Assembly: GCA_003725745.1 (NCBI GenBank)
Contig: RHDP01000001.1
Span: 4,844,501 to 4,908,500, forward strand
Length of the DNA: 64,000 bases
Direction of reading: 5' to 3'
Source: Streptomyces sp. I6
GTDB lineage: Bacteria > Actinomycetota > Actinomycetes > Streptomycetales > Streptomycetaceae
Of this stretch, positions 48,461-61,202 are shown one piece after another. Position 1 is the stretch's first letter; each line of letters opens with the position of its first letter. The translations under genes and the position numbers were made by a program. The notes under the pieces are model-generated. The model was not told where the DNA came from. It saw only the letters and a program-made list of their open reading frames with translations, and did no database searches.

Positions 48461-48648
48461 GCCGGAAGGCGGCTCAGGCCGCCGTGCCCCGAACCCCGAA
48501 CACCGAAGCTAGGCCCTCGCCGCCCGGCCGGTGGACGGGGCGCGCGCGCAGCCGCGGGAAATCGCCTGACGGGCGGACGCACGGACGGGTGGCCCCACGG
48601 ACGCGCCCCGTCGGGGGCGCTGGAGGCGGTCGCGGCACGGCTCGGGGC

Positions 48649-50178
48649 TCACCGGGCCCCGGTGCCTTCCGCGGCGCCCAGCTCGCGGATGATACGGGTC
48701 AGGTTGGCCGGGGCGGCCGCGAGGCGGACCGGCCGGCCCGCGTCGTCGAGTTCGGCGATGTGCCAGCCTCTGGGGACGGTGTCGCCGTCGCCGCCCCGGA
48801 CGCGCCGCACGTCCCGGACGGTGAGCCGCTCCACCGGGATCCGTTTCGCCGCGAACCGGCCCGGGCCAGGGTGGGGTATCACCGCCGGCGGGCCGTCTCC
48901 GAGGACGATGTGGGTGCCGAAGCCGTTCGGGTTGTAGTCGGTGTGCTCCAGGAAGCGGGCGGCCGGAAACACCAGCCCGGAGGACTCCCGGGTCGCTTCG
49001 GCTGCCCCGGCCTGCCCGGGCGTACGGATGCGGGTGGCGCGCCAGGCGCCGGCGAAGAGACCCAGGGTGACGAGCGAACCCGCGGCCGCCCATGTGATCG
49101 CCACGGGAGAGGCGAGCAGGGTCGTGGGGTGGAGGTAGCAGAGCGGCAGCAGCCACAGGGCCGTACCGGCGAGCGCACCCGTGAAGGGATGGGCCGAGGG
49201 AAGGACCTCGTCGTCGGGCAGCCGGCGCCCGCGCAGGCGCAGCAGCACCCGGGCGCCGGGATAGCCGGCGGCGAGGGCGCACGCGGCCGCGGCGACGGCC
49301 ACGTCTCCGGCACCGGTGAAGTGCTCCCGCCACACGTGGTGTTCTCCGATGGCCTCCCTCACCTCGCCGCGCCAGAGGATCAGTTCGACGCTGTCGCCGG
49401 GCCGGAACCCCTGGACGCCTTCTCGCGAGATCGAGAGCCGCTCCAACGGCGTGCCGTCGGCGAAGTACAGCCAGCTGCTTCCCCTCCCCCTGCCCACCTC
49501 GGTCCGCACGATCACGGCCGGCAGGGTGGTCAGGCAATCGCCGCGCCCCGCAGTGCCGGCGGTGCACGGGACGGCCGAACTCCAGGCCGCCTTCTCCGAC
49601 TCGGCGACCGGCACGAACCGCGCGGTCAGGCCCGCGCCCGCGAGCAGCAGCGCGCACAGGACCAGCCACCCGGCCAAGCCGCGCCCGGCGGCCCGGTACG
49701 AGACGACGGGGACGTGGCGTGACTCCGGGGTTCCGTACCGGCGGTGCACCGCGCGGAGCGCGTCCAACTGCGCGTCGAAGTGCGTGCGGTGGTGCACGGC
49801 ACCGTCCCACGGCAGCGGCAGGCGCCGCCTGCGTCCGTCGCGCAGCACCACGCTGACACGACGGACGTCGCGGTGTCTGCCGTTCTGCATGTACACGTGC
49901 AGGTCGGCGACCTCGTGCCAGGGCAGGCTCCAGCGGCGCAGCAGCGTCCGGGAGTGCAGGCCGCGCGCGTCGGCGCTCACCCGGGCGGTGGCCAGGTAGA
50001 GGTACGCGAACCCCACCGACGCGACGAACAGGCCCCCGTGCGCCCAGGGGTCCAGGAGGTTGCCCCGGTACGCCAGCCGCACCGCGGCCAGGATCGCCCC
50101 GGCCGCCCCGAGTCCGAGGACGAACCACAGGCCGCGGTTCAGACGGGGGCGGCAGATCACTTCCCGGATGTCGGTCAT
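48649..50178 (-). CDS. Membrane protein with PH-like domain (509 aa)
   Basis: The ATG at 50178 is chosen over upstream starts because TDIREVICRPR and a membrane pair follow directly. Hydrophobic segments lie near residues 17-34 and 40-60, then ARVSADARGLHSRTLLRRWS and LPWHEVADLHVYMQNGRHRD, typical of the short bacterial PH domain (PF10756-like). Another membrane segment lies near 165-185, a Cys-bearing outer loop (PCTAGTAGRGDC) follows, and four more segments lie before a soluble tail. Function is unknown. It is transcribed in the same direction as the ABC exporter but follows its terminator. Confidence 0.75.
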   Translation of the reverse strand: MTDIREVICRPRLNRGLWFVLGLGAAGAILAAVRLAYRGNLLDPWAHGGLFVASVGFAYLYLATARVSADARGLHSRTLLRRWSLPWHEVADLHVYMQNGRHRDVRRVSVVLRDGRRRRLPLPWDGAVHHRTHFDAQLDALRAVHRRYGTPESRHVPVVSYRAAGRGLAGWLVLCALLLAGAGLTARFVPVAESEKAAWSSAVPCTAGTAGRGDCLTTLPAVIVRTEVGRGRGSSWLYFADGTPLERLSISREGVQGFRPGDSVELILWRGEVREAIGEHHVWREHFTGAGDVAVAAAACALAAGYPGARVLLRLRGRRLPDDEVLPSAHPFTGALAGTALWLLPLCYLHPTTLLASPVAITWAAAGSLVTLGLFAGAWRATRIRTPGQAGAAEATRESSGLVFPAARFLEHTDYNPNGFGTHIVLGDGPPAVIPHPGPGRFAAKRIPVERLTVRDVRRVRGGDGDTVPRGWHIAELDDAGRPVRLAAAPANLTRIIRELGAAEGTGAR

Positions 50179-50225
50179 GCGTGGGATCGTGCCATCGGCC
50201 GGGCCGCACCGGCTTGTGCCGTGTG

Positions 50226-50253
50226 CGGCAGCCTTCCCGCCCGCAGGCTGCCG
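50226..50253 (-). terminator. Terminator after the ABC exporter operon
   Basis: An 8-bp inverted repeat (CGGCAGCC and complement, 12-nt loop) with further pairing outside lies about 55 bp beyond the stop of the second ABC gene. Confidence 0.5.
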
Positions 50254-50307
50254 ACTTGACACGGCATGCGCACGGCCGGCGACGCCGCGGATTCCGCTCC
50301 CCCGCCG

Positions 50308-52502
50308 TCAGACCAGGCTCTCCCGCCATGCCCGGTGCAGCCCCGCGAAGCGGCCCGCGCCGTCCACGAGGGCGGCGGGGCTGCCGTCCTCGACGATGCG
50401 GCCGCCTTCCATCACCAGGACCCGGTCGGCGATCTCCACCGTCGACAGCCGGTGCGCGATGACGATCGCCGTACGCCCCCGCAGCACCGTGTCCATGGCC
50501 CGCTGCACCGCGCGTTCGCCGGGGATGTCCAGCGAGCTGGTGGCCTCGTCCAGGATCAGCACCGCCGGGTCCGCCAGCAGCGCCCGGGCGAACGCGACGA
50601 GCTGGCGCTGCCCCGCCGAGATCCTCCCTCCGCGCTTGCGTACATCGGTGTCGTAGCCCTCCGGCAGGCCGCAGATGAAGTCGTGTGCCCCGATGGCCTT
50701 CGCGGCCTGCTCGATCTCGGCACGCGTCGCCTCCGGCCGGCCGATGGCGATGTTCTCGGCGACCGTGCCGGAGAACAGGAAGGCCTCCTGGGTCACCATG
50801 ACCACCCCGCGCCGCAGCTCGGGCACCGGCAGATCGCGCAGATCGGTCCCGTCGAGCAGGACCCGCCCGTCCGTGGGGTCGTAGAACCGTGCCAGCAGCT
50901 TGGCCAGCGTGGACTTGCCCGCCCCGGTCGAGCCGACGACGGCGACGGTCTGTCCGGCGGGGATCGCCAGATGGAAGCGGGGGAGTACCTCTCCGCCGGT
51001 GCGGTAGGCGAAGCGCACGTCCTCGAAGACCACCTCCCGGCCCGGACCGGTGGCACCGGCGCGCTCAGGCAGTGCCACAGGACGGACCGGCTCCGGCACG
51101 GACGGCGTCTGGGCGAGCAGCCCCGCGATCTTGTGCAGTGACGCGGCCGCCGACTCGTACGAGTTGAGGAACATGCCGAGCCGGTCGATCGGGTCGTACA
51201 ACCGCCGCAGATAGAGCACCGAGGCCGCCAGCACACCCAGCGCCAGCGTCCCCTGGGTCACGCGGTAAGCGCCCCACAGCACGATGCCCGCGACCGCGGT
51301 GTTGCCCACCAGCCGGGATCCCACGACATAGCGGGCCATCTCCAGCATCGCGTCCCCGTTGCTGTGGGCGTGCCTGTCGTTCAGCGCGCGGAAGTGCTCG
51401 TCGTTCGCCCGCTCGCGTCGGAAGGCGCGCACCGGCCGGATGCCGTTCATGGTCTCCGCGAACTTCACGATGACGGACGCGATGGCGGTGGACCGCGCGG
51501 AGAACACCGTCGCTGCGCGCCTCCGGTAGAGCTGCACCAGGAGAAACAGCGGGACGAAGCTGAGCGCGGCGAGGCCGCCGACGCCGAGGTCGAGCCACAG
51601 CAGCATCGCCGAGATGTAGACGAACGACATGGCCACGGCGAGGAGCTCCTGCAGTCCCTCGCTGAGGAGTTCGCGCAGCGACTCGACGTCGGTGGTGGAG
51701 CGGGAGATGAGCCGGCCCGAGGTGTAGCGATCGTGGAAGTCCACACTCAGCGCCTGGGCGTGCCGGAAGATCCGGCCGCGCAGATCCAGCAGGGCGTCCT
51801 GGTTGACGCGGGCCGACGCACGGATGAAGGCGTACTGGAACGCGCCCGACCCGAGCGCGCACACCGCGTACCCGGCACCGATCACGACCAGGGGCCCGTG
51901 GTCGCCGTCGCGCAGCGCGGGCACGCCGCGGTCGATGGCGAACGCGACCAGCAGCGGACCGGCCTGGGCCGCGGCCTGCTGGAGCAGCAGCAGGACCGCG
52001 GCGACGACCACCCGGCCCCGGAGGGGGCCAGCAGCGAGCGCAGCAGGGCACCGGTGGCGCCGTCGGGTGCGGGCAGGGCGTCCCGGTCGAATGCGTCACC
52101 ACCCGTCTCCGGGCGGGGTGCGTCCGGGCCGCCGGTCCGGTCCGTACGGCCCGTCCCGTCCCGTTCCGGTGACGTGCCGTCAGGGTGCGTTCCGTCAGGC
52201 CCCCGTCCATCAGGTTCTGTTGCGTCAGGTCCCGTTCCGTTCGGGCCGGTCGAGCCCGGGCCGGTCGCGTCCGTCCCGGTCGCATGCCGTGCCGTTTCAC
52301 CCGCACCCGCCGCGTCCCGTGCCGTTCCACCAGTGCCAGTGCCAGTGCCAGTGCCAGTGCCAGTGCCGGTGTCGGTGCCGGTGTCGGTGCCCGTGCCAGG
52401 ACCCGTACCGTCCGGGCCGGTCGCCTCGGGGGCCTGCGGGGCGGTGCCGGCCGAGGCGTCCCCGCCGTCCGGCTGCGGCGTCGTGGCCGTCGATGACGTC
52501 AT
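50308..52502 (-). CDS. ABC exporter half-transporter B (catalytic-site subunit), one frameshift
   Basis: Fused membrane and ATPase subunit of a probable heterodimeric exporter. The N-terminal 150 residues are a disordered Gly/Thr/Asp/Pro extension with a (GT)n stretch. At about 52015-52020 five C should be six, joining LLRSLLAP to LRGRVVVAAVLLLLQQ. Six membrane helices follow. The ATPase has Walker A VVGSTGAGKSTLAKLL, a modified signature RISAGQRQL, Walker B VLILDEATSSLD with the catalytic Glu, and the H-loop VIAHRLST. Its ATG overlaps the stop of subunit A by 4 bases. The substrate is unknown; drug, lipid or peptide export are the usual options. Confidence 0.9.
52328..52400. repeat. CCAGTG hexamer repeat encoding a Gly-Thr tract in ABC subunit B
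   Basis: About twelve hexamers (CCAGTG, then CCGGTG and TCGGTG variants) encode alternating Gly-Thr and Gly-Thr-Asp residues on the minus strand. Six is a multiple of three, so length changes keep the frame. Confidence 0.75.
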
Positions 52503-54428
52503 CGGTCTCGCTCCTCGGCATGAGCGCCCGACATCAGCCAGGCGTACTCGGCGTTGTCCCGCAGCAGTTCGTGGTGGGTGCCGACGGCCGAGACCCGGCC
52601 CTCCGACAGCAGCGCCACCCGGTCGGCGAGCAGCACCGTGGACGGCCGGTGCGCCACGACCAGGGCGGTGGTGTCCTGGAGGACCCGGCGCAGCGCGGCC
52701 TCCACGAGCGCCTCCGTGTGCACGTCGAGCGCCGAAAGCGGGTCGTCGAGCACGAGGAAGCGCGGCTTCCCGACGACGGCGCGGGCGAGGGCGAGCCGTT
52801 GCCGCTGACCGCCCGAGAGGCTGAGGCCCTGCTCGCCGACCTGGGTGGCGGGCCCGTGCGGCAGTGTGTCCACGAACCGCGCCTGGGCCACGTCGAGGGC
52901 CCGCCGCACCTCCTCGTCACCGGCCTGCTCGGCGCCCATCCGCACGTTCTCCCCGACGCTCGCCGAGAAGAGCGTCGGCTCCTCGAACGCCATCGACACC
53001 AGGGTCCGCAGCTCCTCGCGCGGCATGGTGGCGATGTCCCGTCCGTCCAGCGTGATGCGCCCTGCGGTCACCTCGTACAGCCGCGGTACGAGCGCGGTCA
53101 GCGTCGTCTTGCCGCTGCCCGTGCCGCCGACCAGGGCCATGGTCTCCCCGGACCGGATGTGCAGGTCGATGTCCTTCAGCACCGGTTCGGAGTCCTCGGA
53201 CGCGTCGGGATATCGGAACCGGACGCCCTCGAACCGGAGCCCGGCCCCCGCCCCGGCCCCCGCCCCGTTCGCCGGCCCGGTCCTCCTCCCGGGCGCGGCG
53301 AGCGCGGTCGGCGGTTGTACGGGCGACGTGGAGACGCCCCCGTGCCCTTCCCCGCCTCCGTGTCCCTCCCTGTCCCCGGGCTCCTGCCCGCCCCAGTGTC
53401 CCTTCCCGTCCCCGGGCCCGGGCCGCCCCTCCCGTTCCACCTCGGCGTCCAGGACGTCGAAGTAGCGGTCCGTGGCGGTCGCCGCCTCCTGGCTCATGGC
53501 GAGCAGGAAGCCCATCGCGTCCACCGGCCAGCGCAGCGCGAGCGCCGTCGAGAGGAAGGCGACGAGCGTGCCGGCCGACAGGGCGCCGTCCGCCACCTGG
53601 ATCGTGCCCAGCACCAGGGCGGCGCCGATGGCCAGTTCGGGGACGGTCATGATGACGCCGAAGATCCCGCCAGCAGCCGGGCCTTGACCAGCTCGGTCCC
53701 CGAAGCCGCTCGGACAGTGCACGGAAGGCAGCCGCCTGGCTGCGGTGGCGCCCGAAACCCTTGATGACGCGAATGCCGAGGACGCTCTCCTCGACGACGG
53801 TGGTCAGGTCGCCCACCTGGTCCTGCGCCGTCCGCGCCTCCGACGAGTAGCGCACCTCGAACCGGGCGATGACGAACACCAGTGGCGCGACCGGGGCCAG
53901 CAGCACCAGGCCGAGCGTCCACTGCTGGGCCAGCAGGATTCCCGCACCGACGATGATCGTCACCCCGTTGACGAGCAGGAACGTCAGCGGGAACGCCAGG
54001 AACAGCCGTACCAGCATCAGATCCGTCGTCCCGCGCGACAGCAGCTGCCCCGACGCCCACCGGTCGTGGAAGGCCACGGGAAGGCGCTGGAGATGCCGGA
54101 AGAGATCCGCCCGCATCGCCGCCTCCACACCGGCCAGCGGACGCGCCACCAGCCAGCGCCGGAAGCCGAACAGCACCGCCTCCGCGACGCCGAGCAGCAG
54201 CAGGTACAGGGCCCCCAGCCACACCCCGCCCACGTCCCGGTCGGCGACCGGACCGTCCACCATCCACTTCAGGACCAGGGGGATGACCAGGCTCAGGCAG
54301 GAGGCGACGATCGCGACGACCGCCGCCGTGAACAGCCGGGCCCTGACCGGGCGTACGTACGGCCAGAGCCTCAGCAGGGAGCGGACGGCGGACCGGTCGG
54401 ACCGGGCGGCTTCAACTGTGGTGGACAT
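52499..54428 (-). CDS. ABC exporter half-transporter A (degenerate-site subunit), two frameshifts
   Basis: It begins MSTTVEAARSDRSAVRSLLR and has six membrane helices. The frame changes twice near 53720 and 53665; the reading RLRG, TELVKARLLAG, IFGVIMTVPELA shows a continuous protein that lost two bases. A Gly-rich linker precedes the ATPase: Walker A LVGGTGSGKTTLTAL, canonical signature LSLSGGQRQRL, and Walker B FLVLDDPLSALD where Asp replaces the catalytic Glu. This is the noncanonical partner of a TM287/288-like pair, while subunit B keeps the Glu but has an altered signature. It is first in the two-gene operon. Confidence 0.9.
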
Positions 54429-54499
54429 CAGGAGCGAGCCTACGGTTCACCACTGACATGGCCCACCGGGTTTTTCCCGCCGCACCGCCCGCCGCCGTT

Positions 54500-54600
54500 C
54501 CGCCCGGTCCGCGCCGCGCGCCGTACGCCCGGTCCGCGCCGCGCGCCGTACGCCCGGTCCGCGCCGCCCGCCGTGCGCCCGGTCCGCGCCCGGCCGCCCT
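54500..54600. repeat. 27-bp GC-rich tandem repeat upstream of the ABC operon
   Basis: Three copies of a GTCCGCGCCGCGCGCCGTAC-type unit lie just upstream of ABC subunit A, followed by CTGCCCC-type units to about 54710. No gene is seen between 54429 and 54714. Confidence 0.5.
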
Positions 54601-54714
54601 GCCCTCCCGTCACCCCGCCTGCCCTCTGCCCCTGCCCCTATCCTCTGCCGGCCCCTGCCCCTGCCCCCTGCCGTCCTGTGCCGGCCCCTGCTTGCCCCTA
54701 CGCCGGAACGGTCC

Positions 54715-54755
54715 CCGGTGCCGCGGCTCTCGGGCGGGCACGGCCGCGGCACCGG
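54715..54755 (-). terminator. Terminator after glgX
   Basis: A perfect 12-bp inverted repeat (CCGGTGCCGCGG and complement, 17-nt loop) lies about 60 bp beyond the glgX stop. Confidence 0.65.
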
Positions 54756-54817
54756 AGCAGCGCGATCAGCACGGCAGGGACGCCCGACGGCGAACCGCGA
54801 CCGGATCTCAGCCCCCG

Positions 54818-57082
<2,265 letters not shown>

Positions 57083-57209
57083 CTGTCGGCCTCCCGCGGC
57101 TCGTCGGGCCCGCGCGGCTCCCGCCCCGGCGTCCCGGCCGTGGCTTCCCGCGTGTGGTCCTCCCACCATCTCTGCCCTACGCCGTGCCGCTCCCAACATG
57201 CCCCGCCCG

Positions 57210-57261
57210 CGGTATGGCCCGCTCCCCGCGCGCCCGCGCCCGGTATGGCCCGCTCCCCGCG
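57210..57261. repeat. 21-bp direct repeat upstream of glgX
   Basis: Two identical 21-bp copies (GGTATGGCCCGCTCCCCGCG plus one base) start 31 bp apart in the 263-bp divergent gap between glgX and the first L,D-transpeptidase gene. Confidence 0.55.
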
Positions 57262-57345
57262 TGCCCCGCGCCGACGTTTCCCCGGGAGGGTGGCCGTCGT
57301 TGGGCGGGACGTGCTGTGTCTCTGCGACCCCACGAGGTGGACTCT

Positions 57346-58593
57346 GTGAGCAACGCGGTGAGGCGGACGAGGGCCACGCTGGCCGTCGCCGCGCTGTGGA
57401 CGGTACTGCTCTCCGGCGTGGCCGGCTGCACCGGCGGAGCCGGGAGTGCCGGCGGTGGCCCGGCCGCCGAAGGCGACAAACCCCGGGCGCCCGGCGACAC
57501 CATCCGGATCACTCCGGCGGACGGGACCAGGGCGGTGCCCGCGGACGGCAGGCTCGAAGTGGCACTGGCGGGCGGGCGGCTGGAGCGGGTCAAGGTCACC
57601 CGGGTCGAGGACGCCCAGCCGGCGGAGGTCCCGGGCGCCATCTCCCCGAACGGCCTGACCTGGCGCCCGAAGCCGGGCACCCGGCTCGCGCTGGCGGCCA
57701 AGTACAGCGTCGAAGCGGTGGCGCTGGACGCCCGCGGCCGCCGGTCGGCGCGGCACACGACCTTCACCACAGTCGTCCCCGACCACCGGTTCATCGGCTA
57801 CTTCACCCCGGAGAACCGCTCCACGGTGGGCGTCGGAATGATCGTCTCGTTCGACTTCAACCGCGGCATCAGGAACCGCGCGGCCGTCGAGCGGGCCATC
57901 CGCGTCACCTCCGTCCCGCCGGTGGAGGTCGTCGGCCACTGGTTCGACGCGGAGCGGCTCGACTTCCGCCCGCGCGAGTACTGGAAGCCGGGCACCAAGG
58001 TCACCGTCGACATGGCCCTGCGGGACGTCGAGGGGGCGTCCGGGGTGTACGGCATCCAGCGCAAGACCGTCCGCTTCACCGTCGGCCGGTCCCAGATCTC
58101 CGTGGTCGACGCCCGCGAGCGGACCATGGAGGTACGCCGCGACGGCAGGCTGCTGACGACGCTGCCGGTCACCACGGGGGGAAAGAAGACCCGGACGTAC
58201 AACGGCAGGATGGTCGTCAGCGAGATGCACGACGTCACCCGCATGAACGGTGCCACGGTCGGCTTCACCGACGACGACGGCAAGAGCGAGTACGACATCA
58301 AGGACGTGCCGCACGCGATGCGGCTCACCACGTCGGGCACCTTCCTGCACGGCAACTACTGGGCCGACCCGGCGGTCTTCGGTATGCGGAACGTCAGCCA
58401 CGGCTGCATCGGGCTGCGCGACGACAAGGGCGGCAGCCAGGACTCCCCGGCGGGCTGGTTCTTCGACCGGACGCTCGTCGGCGACGTGGTGGAGGTGGTC
58501 AACTCCCCGGACCGGGTGGTCGACCCGTGGAACGGGCTGAGCGGCTGGAACATGGGCTGGGAGGCGTGGAAGGCCGGCTCCGCGCTGCGGTGA
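57346..58593 (+). CDS. L,D-transpeptidase lipoprotein 1 (415 aa)
   Basis: It makes 3-3 peptidoglycan cross-links outside the membrane. The GTG at 57346 follows ACGAGGTGG. The lipobox VAGC ends a short signal sequence. Two Ig-like beta domains (about 45-250, with FIGYFTPENRSTVGVGM) precede the YkuD catalytic domain, where NVSHGCIGLRD holds the catalytic Cys at about residue 354 with the partner His in TFLHGNYW. The layout matches mycobacterial LdtMt2-like enzymes. It is followed closely by a paralogue in the same orientation. Confidence 0.93.
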   Translation: MSNAVRRTRATLAVAALWTVLLSGVAGCTGGAGSAGGGPAAEGDKPRAPGDTIRITPADGTRAVPADGRLEVALAGGRLERVKVTRVEDAQPAEVPGAISPNGLTWRPKPGTRLALAAKYSVEAVALDARGRRSARHTTFTTVVPDHRFIGYFTPENRSTVGVGMIVSFDFNRGIRNRAAVERAIRVTSVPPVEVVGHWFDAERLDFRPREYWKPGTKVTVDMALRDVEGASGVYGIQRKTVRFTVGRSQISVVDARERTMEVRRDGRLLTTLPVTTGGKKTRTYNGRMVVSEMHDVTRMNGATVGFTDDDGKSEYDIKDVPHAMRLTTSGTFLHGNYWADPAVFGMRNVSHGCIGLRDDKGGSQDSPAGWFFDRTLVGDVVEVVNSPDRVVDPWNGLSGWNMGWEAWKAGSALR

Positions 58594-58765
58594 GCGCCCT
58601 CCCGCATGGGCGGCGCCCCGCCGGGCAGATTTGCGACTGAACGGTGACATCGGCGAGGAGCCGCGGCGACCTGCGGTGTGATTGTCTGTCGCAGTGCGCG
58701 CCGTTCGAGCGCGCGGGGGTGCGGGCCCCGGCGGGGCCGGGCCGTGCGAGGGGAGACAGCTCATC

Positions 58766-60007
58766 GTGAACGGGCAGCCGATATCGGGGGCATCGGACAG
58801 GACGGGCCGGCGACGCGCGCGCATCGTGCTGCCGGCCCTCGCCGTGGGTGCGCTGCTGCTGGTGTCCGCCTGCGGCGGCGGCTCCGACCGCCCGGCCGGC
58901 GGTGGCAAGGGGGCCGAGGACGCCGGCAAGGTCGCCACGGCGGCGTCCCGGGCGGTCGTGACGGTCTCGCCCAAGGACGGGGCGAAGGCGGTCGCCACCA
59001 GCGGCGCGCTGAAGGTGACGGCCGACAAGGGCAGGCTGACCGAGGTCGCCGTCAAGGACGACAAGGGCAACGCGGTCGAGGGGAGAATCGCGGCCGGCGG
59101 CGCGAGCTGGGAGCCGCTCCAGCACCTCGCGTCGGCCACCAAGTACCGGGTGCACGCCGTGGCCAAGGACGCCGAGGGCCGCGAGTCCGCGAAGGACACG
59201 ACCTTCAGCACGCTCGTCCCCAAGAACACCTTCATCGGCCACTACACCCCGGAGAACGGCTCCACGGTCGGCGTCGGCATGCCCGTCTCCATCAACTTCA
59301 CCCGCGGCATCACCGACCCCGAGGCCGTCGAGAAGGCCATCAAGGTCACCGCCGAGCCGTCGGTGCCGATCGAGGGGCACTGGTTCGGCAACGACCGCCT
59401 GGACTTCCGCCCCGAGAAGTACTGGGCCGCGGGCACCAAGGTGACGGTCCGGCTCAACCTGGACGGCGTCGAGGGCCGGCCCGGTGTGTACGGCAAGCAG
59501 GCCAAGACGGTCTCCTTCACCATCGGCCGCAGCCAGGTCTCCACGGTCGACGCCAGGGCCCACACCATGAAGGTGGTGCGCGACGGCGAACTCCTCAAGA
59601 CGATACCGATCACCGCGGGCGCCCCGTCGACCACGACGTACAACGGCCAGATGGTGATAAGCGAGAAGTACGAGGTGACCCGGATGAACGGCGCCACCGT
59701 GGGCTTCGGCGGCGAGTACGACATCAAGGACGTGCCGCACGCGATGCGCCTGTCGACGTCCGGCACCTTCATGCACGGGAACTACTGGGCCTCCCCCGGC
59801 ACCTTCGGCTCGGCGAACGTCAGCCACGGCTGCGTCGGCCTGCGGGATGTGCGCGGCGCCTACGACAGCGGTACGCCGGCCGCGTGGATGTACGACAACT
59901 CGATCATCGGCGACGTGGTGGTCGTGAAGAACTCCAAGGACAAGCAGATCGCCCCCGACAACGGCCTGAACGGCTGGAACATGTCCTGGGCGGAGTGGAC
60001 CGGGTAG
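58766..60007 (+). CDS. L,D-transpeptidase lipoprotein 2 (413 aa)
   Basis: Paralogue of the preceding gene. The GTG at 58766 follows GGGGAGA. The lipobox is VSAC, and a Lys/Ala-rich linker leads to the same Ig-like domains (FIGHYTPENGSTVGVGM) and YkuD domain (NVSHGCVGLRD, catalytic Cys at about residue 356, TFMHGNYW). The loop around GATVGF-GGEYDIKD is five residues shorter than in copy 1. The two genes are 172 bp apart and probably arose by tandem duplication. They may differ in expression or substrate. Confidence 0.93.
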   Translation: MNGQPISGASDRTGRRRARIVLPALAVGALLLVSACGGGSDRPAGGGKGAEDAGKVATAASRAVVTVSPKDGAKAVATSGALKVTADKGRLTEVAVKDDKGNAVEGRIAAGGASWEPLQHLASATKYRVHAVAKDAEGRESAKDTTFSTLVPKNTFIGHYTPENGSTVGVGMPVSINFTRGITDPEAVEKAIKVTAEPSVPIEGHWFGNDRLDFRPEKYWAAGTKVTVRLNLDGVEGRPGVYGKQAKTVSFTIGRSQVSTVDARAHTMKVVRDGELLKTIPITAGAPSTTTYNGQMVISEKYEVTRMNGATVGFGGEYDIKDVPHAMRLSTSGTFMHGNYWASPGTFGSANVSHGCVGLRDVRGAYDSGTPAAWMYDNSIIGDVVVVKNSKDKQIAPDNGLNGWNMSWAEWTG

Positions 60008-60107
60008 TCCCGGGACGGCACGGACGAGGGGCCCGGTGCCGCGGCCTTGGGGTCAGGGGGTCGTCGCAACACCGCTGCGCCCCGGGCGGTAGCGCCCCCG
60101 GGAACCG

Positions 60108-60151
60108 GGACCGTACCGGGCCCCACGGCCGGACCGTACCGGGCCCCACGG
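60108..60151. repeat. 21-bp direct repeat upstream of the crotonase gene
   Basis: The sequence GGACCGTACCGGGCCCCACG plus one base occurs twice with a 23-bp period. The second copy ends 25 bp before the ATG, so it lies in the promoter or leader. Confidence 0.6.
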
Positions 60152-60176
60152 GGTGAACGGGCGCTAACCTCCCCGT

Positions 60177-60944
60177 ATGACAGTCACTCTCGAAGTCTCC
60201 GAAGGCGTCGGCACCATCCGCCTGGACCGCCCCCCGATGAACGCCCTGGACATCGCGACCCAGGACCGGTTGCGCGAGCTGGCCGTCGAGGCCACCGACC
60301 GGGACGACGTGCGCGCCGTGGTCCTCTACGGCGGGGAGAAGGTGTTCGCGGCCGGAGCGGACATCAAGGAGATGCAGGTGATGGACCACACCGCGATGGT
60401 GAAGCGGTCGAAGGCCCTGCAGGATTCCTTCACCGCCGTCGCCCGCATCCCCAAGCCCGTGGTCGCGGCCGTGACCGGCTACGCCCTGGGCGGCGGCTGC
60501 GAGCTGGCGCTGTGCGCCGACTACCGGATCGCGGCGGACAACGCCAGGCTGGGCCAGCCGGAGATCCTGCTGGGCCTGATTCCGGGCGCCGGCGGAACCC
60601 AGCGACTGGCCCGGCTGGTGGGCCCGTCCAGGGCCAAGGACCTCATCTTCACCGGCCGCCACGTGAAGGCGGACGAGGCGCTGGCCATCGGACTGGTCGA
60701 CCGCGTCGTACCGGCCGCCGAGGTCCACGGGCAGGCGCACGCATGGGCCGCGAAGCTGGCCCAGGGGCCGGCGCTGGCGCTGCGGGCGGCCAAGGAGTCC
60801 GTCGACGCAGGGCTCGAGACCGACATCGACACCGGACTCGCGATCGAGCGGAACTGGTTCGCCGGTCTGTTCGCGACCGAGGACCGCGAGCGGGGCATGC
60901 GGAGCTTCGTCGAGGAGGGCCCGGGGAAGGCCAAGTTCCTGTGA
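60177..60944 (+). CDS. Enoyl-CoA hydratase/isomerase (crotonase) family protein (255 aa)
   Basis: It probably hydrates trans-2-enoyl-CoA in fatty-acid or amino-acid degradation. The oxyanion-hole segments FAAGADIKEM and GYALGGGCELALCADY are intact, and both catalytic Glu positions are present (GGGCELAL and GQPEILLGLIPGAGG), which favours hydratase over other crotonase activities. Length is typical. It is a single gene, not part of a visible beta-oxidation operon, so the physiological substrate cannot be named. Confidence 0.92.
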   Translation: MTVTLEVSEGVGTIRLDRPPMNALDIATQDRLRELAVEATDRDDVRAVVLYGGEKVFAAGADIKEMQVMDHTAMVKRSKALQDSFTAVARIPKPVVAAVTGYALGGGCELALCADYRIAADNARLGQPEILLGLIPGAGGTQRLARLVGPSRAKDLIFTGRHVKADEALAIGLVDRVVPAAEVHGQAHAWAAKLAQGPALALRAAKESVDAGLETDIDTGLAIERNWFAGLFATEDRERGMRSFVEEGPGKAKFL

Positions 60945-61202
60945 ACCGGCCCGCCAGCGGCGGGGATTGGACACGGATACCCGCTTCGTCAACATGGCGC
61001 CCTGCGTAATCGAACCTTGAAGGAACCTTGGGCGCCCTCGTCCGACGCTCTTGGCGATCATGCGTAAGCGCCGCGTCATCGCAGGTCGATCGGGGTGCAG
61101 GGCCTCCGAATGCCAGGGGCATATGTCAATTCGGCGCCCCGGGCACTGCTCCCCGGGGTGCCGATTCCTCCGGAACGGTCACGGGAGGGCCTCTGGGCGG
61201 CC

